A stretch of 39,664 nt of DNA from JACDDK01 sp041747155 (GTDB lineage Bacteria; Actinomycetota; Rubrobacteria; Rubrobacterales; Rubrobacteraceae). Position numbers and translations under genes: made by a program. Every line of letters begins with the position of its first letter. The stretch's first letter is position 1. The stretch is from positions 1 to 39,664 of the forward strand of contig JBGTFQ010000220.1 of assembly GCA_041747155.1 (NCBI GenBank). The letters are read 5' to 3'. The notes under the pieces were generated by a model that had not been told where the DNA came from, made no database searches, and saw only the letters and a list, made by a program, of their open reading frames with translations. Shown one piece after another: positions 15,820 through 23,603 of this stretch.

Positions 15820-17061
15820 TTAGCGGCTCTTGAGTTCCTCTGTGACCATGTCTCCGCGACGTTCTTTCCTCAGCTCGATCTTGGCCACGGCTGCCCGGTG
15901 TACTTCGTCGGGGCCGTCGGCGAGTCGTAGGGTTCGGGACGCCGCCCAGAGATAGGCGAGTGGGAAGTCGTCGGCTACACCCGCACCACCGTGAGCCTGT
16001 ATCGCCCGGTCAAGGACGCGCAAGGCGACGTTCGGGGCGATCACTTTGATCTGCGCGATCTCGCTTTTGGCTTCCTTGTTCCCGACGGTGTCCATCATGT
16101 GCGCAGCCTTTAGAGTGAGTAGCCTGGACTGCTCTATCTCCATCCGGGAGTCCGCGATCCACTCCATCACCACACCCTGTTCGGCGATTGGCTTGCCGAA
16201 TGCCTCGCGGCTCTTTACCCGCTCGCACATAAGCTCGATGGCTCTCTCGGCGACCCCGATCAGCCTCATGCAGTGATGGATGCGGCCGGGACCGAGGCGG
16301 CCTTGAGCGATGGCGAAACCCTTGCCTTCACCCCAGAGGATGTTCTCCTTCGGGACGCGCACGTCGGTGAAGAGTATCTCCGCGTGTCCGTGAGGGGCGT
16401 CGTCGTAGCCGAAGACCGGCAGAGTTCGTTCGATCTCCACACCGGGAGTGTCGAGGGGGACCAGGATCATGGACTGCTGCTCGTGGCGTTTGGCTTCGAG
16501 GTCGGTCTTGCCCATGAATATAGATATTTCGCACCGCGGGTCACCCGCCCCCGACGACCACCACTTGCGACCATTGACGACGTACACGTCGCCATCCCGC
16601 TCGATACGCGACTCTATATTCGTCGCGTCAGAGGAGGCGACATCCGGCTCCGTCATGCAGAAGGCCGACCGGATCTCCCCGTTCAATAACGGATTCAGCC
16701 ACCGCTCCTGCTGCTCGGGGGTGCCGTATCGCACCAGGACTTCCATGTTTCCCGTGTCCGGGGCGGAGCAGTTAAAGACCTCTGGCGCGATAGGACTGCG
16801 GCCCATGATCTCGCACAGCGGCGCATACTCCAGGTTGGACAAACCCGCGCCAAGCTCGGAATCCGGTAGGAACAAATTCCAAAGTCCCGCATCCCGCGCC
16901 GTTTGCTTCAATTCATCCATAATCGGTGGAATAGTCCAGCGACTCTCGGCGGCGTTTAGCTGGTCGTGGTAGGTCTTCTCGTTTGGATAAATGTGCTCTT
17001 CCATGAAATCCGTAAGCTCCGAACGCAGCCTCTGGACCTTCTCCGAATAGTCGAAGTTCAT
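15820..17061 (-). CDS. Acyl-CoA dehydrogenase, ACAD10/11-like
   Basis: A 413-residue acyl-CoA dehydrogenase. It shows AFCMTEPDVASSDATNI (FAD/acyl contact), GRKWWSSGAGDPRC, and REAFGKPIAEQGVV. The place where many family members have the catalytic Glu (YEGTNEVH) reads ADGPDEVH, so Asp replaces Glu. This pattern is typical of the ACAD10/ACAD11 and bacterial LvaC-like branch, which acts on 4-phosphorylated hydroxyacyl-CoAs made by an APH-type kinase. A kinase of that type is present at 27944-29002. RBS AAGGAGCG precedes the ATG at 17061. It heads a two-gene operon with the lactonase-like gene and is divergent from the YihY gene. Confidence 0.9.
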   Translation of the reverse strand: MNFDYSEKVQRLRSELTDFMEEHIYPNEKTYHDQLNAAESRWTIPPIMDELKQTARDAGLWNLFLPDSELGAGLSNLEYAPLCEIMGRSPIAPEVFNCSAPDTGNMEVLVRYGTPEQQERWLNPLLNGEIRSAFCMTEPDVASSDATNIESRIERDGDVYVVNGRKWWSSGAGDPRCEISIFMGKTDLEAKRHEQQSMILVPLDTPGVEIERTLPVFGYDDAPHGHAEILFTDVRVPKENILWGEGKGFAIAQGRLGPGRIHHCMRLIGVAERAIELMCERVKSREAFGKPIAEQGVVMEWIADSRMEIEQSRLLTLKAAHMMDTVGNKEAKSEIAQIKVIAPNVALRVLDRAIQAHGGAGVADDFPLAYLWAASRTLRLADGPDEVHRAAVAKIELRKERRGDMVTEELKSR

Positions 17062-17190
17062 CGCACGCTCCTTGTAGTTGGCTCTCCTGGATGAAGCTAT
17101 TTCACGTCACTCCCCACCGAAATTCTGTCACAGGAGGAAATCCGGGGCAACCCAGTGTACATTTGCCAAAGGCACCGCAGGGAGGACACT

Positions 17191-18171
17191 TTGAAGATAC
17201 CCGGAATGAAGTTTCTGAAGAAGGCCGAAAAGACGGGCAATGAGGTAGACGTTCCGCTCACGGAAGGCCGTCTCGGGACCGTCGACCTATTGAAGAAGAC
17301 CTTCGCGGAGGCGGGGAAGGACCATCTCGCGGCTTTTGCCGGAAACCTCACCTACAAGGGACTCTTCGCGTTGTTCCCGTTCTTCGTTTTCCTATTGTCA
17401 CTGCTCGGACTCTTCGGGTCCGGGGATCTACTACCGAGTCTGCTGAACTCGGCTTCTGGTACGTTGCCGCAGGGCGTGACGACATTTCTAGAGGACCAGT
17501 TGCTCACCATTGCCAACAACAAGGCCGAGAGCACCTTCACTATTGGTGCGATCATCTCGATCCTCTTCGCTCTTTGGGGTGTCTCCGGCGCGTTCCGATC
17601 CGTGATGGAGGCGATGAACGTGATGTACGGGGTGGAAGAGGCGAGGCCGTTCTGGAAGGTCTATGGTATCTCGATCTTTTTATCGGTGGGAGTCGCGATA
17701 CTTCTGATCTCCGCTCTCATACTCGTCGTGTTTGGGCCTCAACTGGCCGGGCTGGTCGCCGGGATAATAGGATTCGGGTCAGTTTTCGAGACGCTCTGGA
17801 TCATCGTGCAGTGGCCGATCCTTGTAGGCGTGGTGCTGCTCGCTTTCGCCCTGATCTACTACATAGCCCCGAATGCCGAACAACGTTTCCGCTACGTCAG
17901 CCCCGGTTCTATAATCGCCGTCGTCCTGTGGCTTCTCTTCTCACTGGCCTTCTCGTTCTACGTCAACAACGCGGGCGGCAAATCCTACAGCGCGAGCTAC
18001 GGAGCCCTCGCGGGCGTTGCCATCCTGATGCTCTACATCTACTATACGTCGTACATACTCTTGCTGGGTGCGGAGATGAATCAGGTAATAGAGGAGCACG
18101 CGCCAGAGGGCAAGAACGAAGGCGAGAAGACACTCAACGAAGACGACGCCGAAGGTTCGCCGCGAGCCTAG
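17191..18171 (+). CDS. YihY/UPF0761 family membrane protein
   Basis: A 326-residue inner membrane protein with about six transmembrane segments. The TTG at 17191 follows GGGAGGAC. The family hallmarks are visible: AFAGNLTYKGLFALFPFF near residue 50, ALWGVSGAFRSVMEAMN, and YYIAPNAEQRFRYVSPGS. Older annotations call the family ribonuclease BN, which is wrong for E. coli; the function is unknown, with lipid or peptide transport suggested. The tail of about 30 residues is acidic and hydrophilic. It converges with the next gene so tightly that both stop codons share CTAG. Confidence 0.88.
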   Translation: MKIPGMKFLKKAEKTGNEVDVPLTEGRLGTVDLLKKTFAEAGKDHLAAFAGNLTYKGLFALFPFFVFLLSLLGLFGSGDLLPSLLNSASGTLPQGVTTFLEDQLLTIANNKAESTFTIGAIISILFALWGVSGAFRSVMEAMNVMYGVEEARPFWKVYGISIFLSVGVAILLISALILVVFGPQLAGLVAGIIGFGSVFETLWIIVQWPILVGVVLLAFALIYYIAPNAEQRFRYVSPGSIIAVVLWLLFSLAFSFYVNNAGGKSYSASYGALAGVAILMLYIYYTSYILLLGAEMNQVIEEHAPEGKNEGEKTLNEDDAEGSPRA

Positions 18172-18689
18172 ACTTGGTCAGAACCTTCCAACGCTGGGTC
18201 TTCGCGGCTTGGTAGCGAGTAGAACAACGCGCCGTTTCGGCTATCTACCATAACGTGACCTGCGCTCGCCAACTCCGAGAGCATAGTGTCGGCCTCGCGC
18301 ACGGTGAGAGAAGTTTCCATCGCGGCTTCGGCGGGGGTGATGCTTCCTCCGTTGTCGCGAATGGCGGAGAGGAGTTCGCGCTCCTGGTTGTTGGCGGTGG
18401 GTAGACTCTGAGTTTTCTGACCCGTCAGGTCTAGCACACCCAATGCTATTATGATGGCGGCGGGGATCAAGAACAATATGCTCAAGCCAAAGATGAAAGC
18501 AACCGCGAGTAAAGCCAAGCCTGACGCCAGCTTGATGTAGCCGCTGGTGTTTTCGTTGGTTTGAGGGGTTTGATCGGTATCGTTTCTAGAGACCCCGCTC
18601 CGTTGTGAACGTTTGAGGTCTAAGCTCCGATTGTTCTTCGCGTTACGCTGGTATTGCTCGCTCATCTGCCGCTCCAATACTCTGGCCAT
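18168..18689 (-). CDS. Hypothetical membrane protein with C-terminal winged-helix-like domain
   Basis: A 173-residue protein that I do not recognise as a named family. Residues 1-48 are polar and basic. Residues about 50-92 are two hydrophobic segments (IKLASGLALLAVAFIFGL and LIPAAIIIALGVLDL) separated by a short turn. Residues about 103-160 look like a small winged helix: ERELLSAIRDNGGSITPAEAAM, then VREADTMLSELASAGHV and a beta-wing ending in GALFYSLP (quoted in pieces). The ATG at 18689 has a weak upstream site; the in-frame ATG at 18665 follows TTGGAGCGGCAG and may be the real start. It is divergent from hsdM, 133 bases away, and could sense something at the membrane. That role is a guess. 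Confidence 0.7.
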   Translation of the reverse strand: MARVLERQMSEQYQRNAKNNRSLDLKRSQRSGVSRNDTDQTPQTNENTSGYIKLASGLALLAVAFIFGLSILFLIPAAIIIALGVLDLTGQKTQSLPTANNQERELLSAIRDNGGSITPAEAAMETSLTVREADTMLSELASAGHVMVDSRNGALFYSLPSREDPALEGSDQV

Positions 18690-18822
18690 TACACCATTCT
18701 ACCTTTCGATAATTTTCGCACAAGTGTCGGGCGGTCTTTCGTCCCGTGTGATTCGACTGATATCATGCGGGTTCCCAGGGGCTACGCGGGTGCATTCTAT
18801 TTTCGAGGGTTTTGGAGGGTTT

Positions 18823-20886
18823 GTGGAGAAGGATCACGCCGACGGCACGCCGCTAGGAAGAAACAATATCGCGGGATCGGCCAAGAAGGACCAGATCCGC
18901 AACCACGCCGCGTTTATCTGGTCCGTGGCGGACCTTTTGCGTGGAGACTACAAGCGAAGCGAGTACGGGCGTGTGATCCTGCCGCTCACCGTTCTGCGCC
19001 GCCTCGACGGCGTCCTCGCTCCGACCAAAGAGCAGGTGTTGAAGAGGAGCGAGGCGTTGCCGAGCCGGTATGATGCCATCCTCAACCGCATTACCGGCGT
19101 GCAATTTAACAACACCTCTGAGTTGGATCTGCGGAAGGTTCTGGACGATCCCGCGAACGCTGCCGACCAGTTGCGCGGGTACGTCGCTGGTTTCTCGGAG
19201 AACGTGCGCGACGTTTTCTACAAGTTCGACCTGGACACCCAGATCTCGCGCCTAGACTCTTCGAACCTTCTCTACCTCGTACTCGGAAAGTTCGTGGATA
19301 TAGACCTCGGCCCGCAGAACGTATCCAACACCGAGATGGGATACCTCTACGAGGAGCTGGTCCGCAAGTTTTCCGAACTTTCGAACGAGACCGCCGGGGA
19401 GCACTTTACGCCGCGCGAGGTGGTCGAGCTGATGGTGAACCTGCTGTTTTTCGAGGACGACGACATCTTGAGCAAGCCCGGCATCGTGAAGACCATGCTC
19501 GACCCGGCCTGCGGCACCGGCGGGATGCTCTCCGTCTCCGAGCAATATCTCGAGTCCCAAAACCCCGACGCCCACCTGGAAGTCTACGGTCAAGAGCTCA
19601 ATGCCGAGACATACGCCGTGTGCCGCTCGGACATGCTGCTAAAAGATCCGGAGAACATCGCGCACATCGCCCACGGCAACTCGTTCTCTCACGATGAACA
19701 TGCGGGACGAAACTTTGACTATCTGCTTGCCAACCCGCCGTTTGGAGTGGAGTGGAAGAAGATCAAGGACGCGGTGGAGGACGAACATAATAGGCTCGGG
19801 TTCGCCGGGCGGTTCGGGGCGGGGCTGCCACGCATCAACGACGGCAGCTTCCTGTTCTTGCAGCACATGATCTCCAAGATGAAGCCCGTGGAGGGGGGCG
19901 GCTCGCGCGTCGCCATTGTCTTCAATGGTTCGCCGCTCTTTACGGGTGCGGCTGGTTCGGGGGAGTCGGAGATCCGGCGTTGGATCCTGGAAGACGACTT
20001 GCTGGAAGCCGTAGTCGCCCTGCCCGACCAACTCTTCTACAACACCGGCATCTCCACCTACTTCTGGATCGTCACCAACCGCAAGAGCCCCGAGCGCCGG
20101 GGCAAAGTCCAGCTAGTGGACGCCCGCGCCTCCTGGGAGAAGATGCGCAAGAGCCTCGGCGAGAAACGCAAGCGCATAAGCGACGCTGGCTTAGCCGACA
20201 TAGTGAACCTCTACGGAGACCTCGAAGGCAACGACCGCGTAAAGATACTGCCAAACGAATCCTTCGGCGCAATGCGCATCACCGTAGAACGACCCCTGCG
20301 CATGCGCTGGGAAGTAACCGAAGAGACCCTGGCCGCCGTAGCCGCCGAAAAGAAACTCTCGAAACTCAACGACGCGATCCGCGAAGGACTCCAGACCGGC
20401 CTCGCGGAGTACACCGGCCTCTCCGGTACCGACCGGGAGGCGCTGGCCATGAAGCTCGCCTCGGTCTTCACGGAGTTCGGCCTGACCCGACCGCAGGAGA
20501 CCGACGTGTGGGATGCTCTGGCCGTCCGCGACCCGGAAGCCCCGATCATCACCGACCGCAAGGGCGAGCCGCTGCCCGACCCCGGTTTGCGCGACCACGA
20601 GAACGTGCCGCTGCCGGAGAAGAAAGTCGTCTACGAGGCCGACGTGACAGCGCGGCTGGAGTCCGTCGAGTACCGGACGGCGATCCGGGACTACATGGAA
20701 GAGGAAGTCCTGCCTTACGTCCCCGACGCTTGGGTCGACTACGACAAGACGAAGATCGGGTACGAGATCCCGCTGACGAGACACTTCTACGTCTACAAAC
20801 CCCCGCGCCCCCTGGAGGAGATAGACGCCGAGATAAAGACACTCGAAGGCGAGATCCAGGATCTTCTGGCAGAGGTTACGGAGTGA
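18823..20886 (+). CDS. hsdM: Type I restriction-modification system DNA methyltransferase subunit HsdM
   Basis: A 687-residue N6-adenine methyltransferase. An N-terminal helical domain (FIWSVADLLRGDYKRSEYG and VILPLTVLRRLD) is followed by the SAM motif DPACGTGGM (near residue 226) and the catalytic NPPF (near 302). A long C-terminal part carries the subunit contacts. The GTG at 18823 is chosen because GGAGGG lies just before it and the protein then starts as usual for the family; the frame is open to 18613 but that part has no match. It methylates the site chosen by HsdS. Its stop overlaps the hsdS start (GTGA), so translation is coupled. Confidence 0.95.
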   Translation: MEKDHADGTPLGRNNIAGSAKKDQIRNHAAFIWSVADLLRGDYKRSEYGRVILPLTVLRRLDGVLAPTKEQVLKRSEALPSRYDAILNRITGVQFNNTSELDLRKVLDDPANAADQLRGYVAGFSENVRDVFYKFDLDTQISRLDSSNLLYLVLGKFVDIDLGPQNVSNTEMGYLYEELVRKFSELSNETAGEHFTPREVVELMVNLLFFEDDDILSKPGIVKTMLDPACGTGGMLSVSEQYLESQNPDAHLEVYGQELNAETYAVCRSDMLLKDPENIAHIAHGNSFSHDEHAGRNFDYLLANPPFGVEWKKIKDAVEDEHNRLGFAGRFGAGLPRINDGSFLFLQHMISKMKPVEGGGSRVAIVFNGSPLFTGAAGSGESEIRRWILEDDLLEAVVALPDQLFYNTGISTYFWIVTNRKSPERRGKVQLVDARASWEKMRKSLGEKRKRISDAGLADIVNLYGDLEGNDRVKILPNESFGAMRITVERPLRMRWEVTEETLAAVAAEKKLSKLNDAIREGLQTGLAEYTGLSGTDREALAMKLASVFTEFGLTRPQETDVWDALAVRDPEAPIITDRKGEPLPDPGLRDHENVPLPEKKVVYEADVTARLESVEYRTAIRDYMEEEVLPYVPDAWVDYDKTKIGYEIPLTRHFYVYKPPRPLEEIDAEIKTLEGEIQDLLAEVTE

Positions 20887-22187
20887 ACATAGGGTTGGCG
20901 TCTGCTGCAGCGTTTCCGTCAACTTCTGTTGGACGGATTGCAGAGGTCCGACTTGGCAAAATGCTTCAGCCAAAGCCGAATGCGCCCACCGATTCAGAGG
21001 TTCATTATCTGCGTGCCGGATCTCTTGAAGGATTGACCGGAGACAATGCGCTTCGGAAGATGTGGGCTTCTCCAATGGAGCGCGCGAATTACTGTGTGCG
21101 ACGGGGAGACTTGATTGTTGCGGAAGGCGGCGATGTTGGGCGTTCGGCATTTGTGCCAGAGGTGCCGGATGACACGATCATTCAGAATTCATTGCATCGG
21201 GTTCGACCCAGAAGCGGAGACATTCGGTTTCTGAAGTATGCATTAAATGCAGTTTACACTTCGGGGTGGCTGGATGTACTCTGCAATAAAGCTACATTTG
21301 GGCATCTCACACGTGAAAAGCTATCGGCCTTGAGCATCTCTTGGCCTTCAGACAATCAACAACGAGCAATCGCCGACTACCTCGACGCCGAGACCGCCCG
21401 CATAGACGCCCTCATCGAGAAGAAGCGGCGGATGATCGAACTGCTTGAAGAGCGGCGCACACTCATACTCGAAGAACTTTGCGCAGAAGCTGGGATGACG
21501 CTTCCGAAGAAGCTAGACCCGAGTGAATTCGATTCATTGGCCAGCCCTGTGGGTTGGCGTGTCATGCGGCTCTCGCAAGCTCTAAAACAGCTTACGAATG
21601 GCTATGTAGGTCCAACGCGAGACATCTTGCAACTAGACGGCGTACCATATATTCAGAGCTTGCATATCAAGCGCGGGCGCATCGACTTCAATCGGCGGCC
21701 ATACTATGTGAGTAGAGAGTGGCACTTAGCGCGTCCGCGAATTGCACTTCGCCCTAACGACGTTCTTATTGTTCAGACAGGCGATATAGGCCAAGTAGCC
21801 CTCGTTCCAGAGGCGATTGGTGAAGCGAGTTGCCACGCATTGTTAATAGCCCGCGTCAATCAAGATGTTGTTACCGGTCCATACCTCGCAGCTTACTTGC
21901 AAAGCTATCTCGGTTATCACTCACTTCTCCGCATGGCGACAGGCGCACTCCACCCGCATCTCGAGTCTAGTATCAGAGATGTACGAATCGTCGCACCGCC
22001 GGTAGAGAATCAGGAATCCTTCGTTCTTGAGATCAAGCGTCGTCAGGGATTACTTGACCTAACCGCAGATAAACTAGCGCAGCAGATCGAACTCCTCACC
22101 GAACACCGTCAGGCGCTCATCACCGCTGCTGTTACGGGGCAGGTGGAGGTTCCGGGCAAACTAGGACATAAACCCTATCCTCTGTAG
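20883..22187 (+). CDS. hsdS: Type I restriction-modification system specificity subunit HsdS
   Basis: A 434-residue specificity protein with two target recognition domains (TRD1 about residues 10-150, TRD2 about 220-375). Each is followed by a conserved helix: NQQRAIADYLDAETARIDAL near 157 and AQQIELLTEHRQALITAAVT near 400. The GTG at 20883 overlaps the hsdM stop by 4 bases. The frame is open upstream but there it is the shadow of hsdM. The TRD-coding DNA is clearly more AT-rich than hsdM or hsdR, as expected of domains exchanged by transfer. The recognition sequence cannot be predicted. A decayed copy of its 3' end lies at 22994-23060. Confidence 0.94.
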   Translation: MNIGLASAAAFPSTSVGRIAEVRLGKMLQPKPNAPTDSEVHYLRAGSLEGLTGDNALRKMWASPMERANYCVRRGDLIVAEGGDVGRSAFVPEVPDDTIIQNSLHRVRPRSGDIRFLKYALNAVYTSGWLDVLCNKATFGHLTREKLSALSISWPSDNQQRAIADYLDAETARIDALIEKKRRMIELLEERRTLILEELCAEAGMTLPKKLDPSEFDSLASPVGWRVMRLSQALKQLTNGYVGPTRDILQLDGVPYIQSLHIKRGRIDFNRRPYYVSREWHLARPRIALRPNDVLIVQTGDIGQVALVPEAIGEASCHALLIARVNQDVVTGPYLAAYLQSYLGYHSLLRMATGALHPHLESSIRDVRIVAPPVENQESFVLEIKRRQGLLDLTADKLAQQIELLTEHRQALITAAVTGQVEVPGKLGHKPYPL

Positions 22188-22298
22188 GCGCTATGAGCTT
22201 TGCGGAAACAAACTAAGGAACGCCAAGTCTACCGATGTGGAATCTCTAAAATCGAGGATACTTGGTCATACGATCAGTTATAAATTGGAGTGAACGCA

Positions 22299-22934
22299 AT
22301 GGCTAACGAGACCTCCAAGAAGTCAACTAAGGGCGTAAAGTGGGCTCTATCCGCAGTCGGCCACCCTCAGATCTCGAAGACCGATGGCGATGGTCCGCCG
22401 GTCTTGCGCTTCGAGGCACAGCTCTTTCAGCATTCCAAGATGGCGAAGACCGATCTCCAGACCCTGCTCGACGTTCCGGAGTGGCTCAGCAAGCAATTTC
22501 CCTCGCACGTCTCGACTAAGGTCGAAGGCACCATCAACGGACATCCTTTCCGAGCGCCACTGGAACCCAACACCTCCGGAAGTCACTGGCTGCGTGTTAA
22601 CAAAGCTATGCTCAAGGGCGCTGGTGCCGACGCGAGCGACACGGTGAAACTCGCCATCTTGGGACCACAGCCTGAACCGACAGTCCCCGCCGATCTCCGG
22701 GTCGCCTTTACCACTTCTCACGAGGCGAAGATGTTGTGGGACGAGCTCACGACCATGGGTCGTCGCGATTGGGTCCGCTGGATCGAATCGGCCAAGAAAC
22801 CTGAGACCAGGGCTCGCCGGGTCACACGAACCGTCGAACAGCTTTCCTCGGGAAAACGGCGCGCTTGTTGTGTGAATGTCTATGAATATATGCTGGGTCG
22901 CATTCAAGAAGAAGAGCAGACCAAAGAGTCTTAA
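22299..22934 (+). CDS. DUF1905 / YdeI-OmpD-associated family protein
   Basis: A 211-residue protein with an N-terminal DUF1905 beta-barrel-like domain (about residues 30-125, with WLSKQFPSHVSTKVEGTING and the following loop) and a C-terminal YdeI region: LWDELTTMGRRDWVRWIESA, then KKPETRARRVTRTVEQLSSGK. The ATG at 22299 follows TTGGAG with 8-base spacing; the GTG at 22290 is a weaker choice. Family members have been linked to bacteriocin resistance, but the biochemical role is unknown. The gene sits inside a restriction-modification locus, between hsdS and the VapBC remnant, and is probably a cargo gene. Confidence 0.8.
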   Translation: MANETSKKSTKGVKWALSAVGHPQISKTDGDGPPVLRFEAQLFQHSKMAKTDLQTLLDVPEWLSKQFPSHVSTKVEGTINGHPFRAPLEPNTSGSHWLRVNKAMLKGAGADASDTVKLAILGPQPEPTVPADLRVAFTTSHEAKMLWDELTTMGRRDWVRWIESAKKPETRARRVTRTVEQLSSGKRRACCVNVYEYMLGRIQEEEQTKES

Positions 22935-22993
22935 ATCAAACAAATTCTCGTGCATTCGTGTGGGCGGATGCGCATGAGGTTAGGGCCAGACGA

Positions 22994-23060
22994 CGAACAC
23001 CGGCAGGCGAACACGACAGCCGCTGTTACGGAGCAGTTGGAGGTTACAGAGCTTTGGTAG
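22994..23060 (+). pseudogene. Remnant of a second hsdS 3' end
   Basis: 22994-23044 aligns without gaps to 22101-22151, the end of hsdS, at roughly 80% identity (42 of 51 by eye). Translated in the same frame it reads EHRQANTTAAVTEQLEV, compared with EHRQALITAAVTGQVEV in HsdS, and then meets a TAG at 23058-23060. Only this tail is recognisable. It marks either an older hsdS that was deleted or a duplication made when the DUF1905 gene was inserted. Confidence 0.75.
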
Positions 23061-23063
23061 AAT
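23037..23063 (+). promoter_or_regulatory. Weak promoter candidate for the antitoxin gene
   Basis: TTGGAG (23037-23042) and TAGAAT (23058-23063) are 15 bases apart, shorter than ideal, and lie within the hsdS remnant about 40 bases before the antitoxin start. Confidence 0.25.
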
Positions 23064-23100
23064 ACGCAAACGAGTATTTACGCATTGCCGGAGGTGCGGA

Positions 23101-23370
23101 GTGGCGAAAGTGAAGTTGACATTGGAGGTGGAGCCGGAGTTGCGGCGTCGGATCAAGATGTCCGCCACGGCCAGGGATGAGAGCTTGCGGGAGTGGGTAC
23201 AGCGGGCGGTCTTGCACGAACTGGAGGCGGAGGGCTCCGGGAATGGCGAGACCTACGGAGATCTGGAACTTCCGGCGGCGGGAACAAAGCCCCGAGGAAG
23301 CCGAAATCCGGTGCGGCCTAGAGATGGGGGCAACCCGGTTTCGGAGGCCATAATCGAGGACCGCCGCTAG
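23101..23370 (+). CDS. Ribbon-helix-helix antitoxin (VapB/FitA-like)
   Basis: An 89-residue protein. Residues 4-45 (KLTLEVEPELRRRIKMSATA, then SLREWVQRAVLHELE) fit an Arc/MetJ ribbon-helix-helix DNA-binding fold: one beta strand and two helices. The C-terminal half is polar and would be the toxin-binding tail. The GTG at 23101 follows GGAGGTGCGGA. A PIN-domain toxin gene follows at once but is broken, so this antitoxin is an orphan. It could still bind its own promoter or neutralise another VapC in the cell. Confidence 0.8.
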   Translation: MAKVKLTLEVEPELRRRIKMSATARDESLREWVQRAVLHELEAEGSGNGETYGDLELPAAGTKPRGSRNPVRPRDGGNPVSEAIIEDRR

Positions 23371-23374
23371 GCGT

Positions 23375-23594
23375 TTGATCTTGTACCTCGACACTAGCGC
23401 GTTGGTGAAGCTCTATGTCGATGAGGAGGTGGGACTCTCTGAGGGGCTACGACGCCGTACATCTGGCGAGCGCCATCCAACTTTCGGAGAGGTTCGATGT
23501 CGTGCGCTCTCTAGCTTTCGATGACCGCCTCAACGAGGCTGCCAGGAGTGTCGAACTGACCGTGTACGGAGAGACGGAGAAACTAGCAGGATGA
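23375..23594 (+). pseudogene. VapC-type PIN-domain toxin with internal deletion and frameshift
   Basis: The start reads MILYLDTSALVKLYVDEEVG, the usual N-terminus of a VapC PIN toxin with the first catalytic Asp. Near 23436-23445 it switches to another frame that reads LRGYDAVHLASAIQL and then VRSLAFDDRLNEAARSVEL, the usual C-terminal half with two further acidic residues. The central part of a normal toxin of about 130-140 residues, some 60 residues, is missing. Start and end are both recognisable, so this is a deletion rather than chance similarity. The protein cannot be an active ribonuclease. Its stop is 9 bases before the hsdR start. Confidence 0.85.
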
Positions 23595-23603
23595 TAAACA
23601 TCG

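Noticed and set aside
19980..20882. N-terminal extension of HsdS
   Set aside because: This part is the out-of-frame shadow of hsdM; the GTG at 20883 gives a normal HsdS start.
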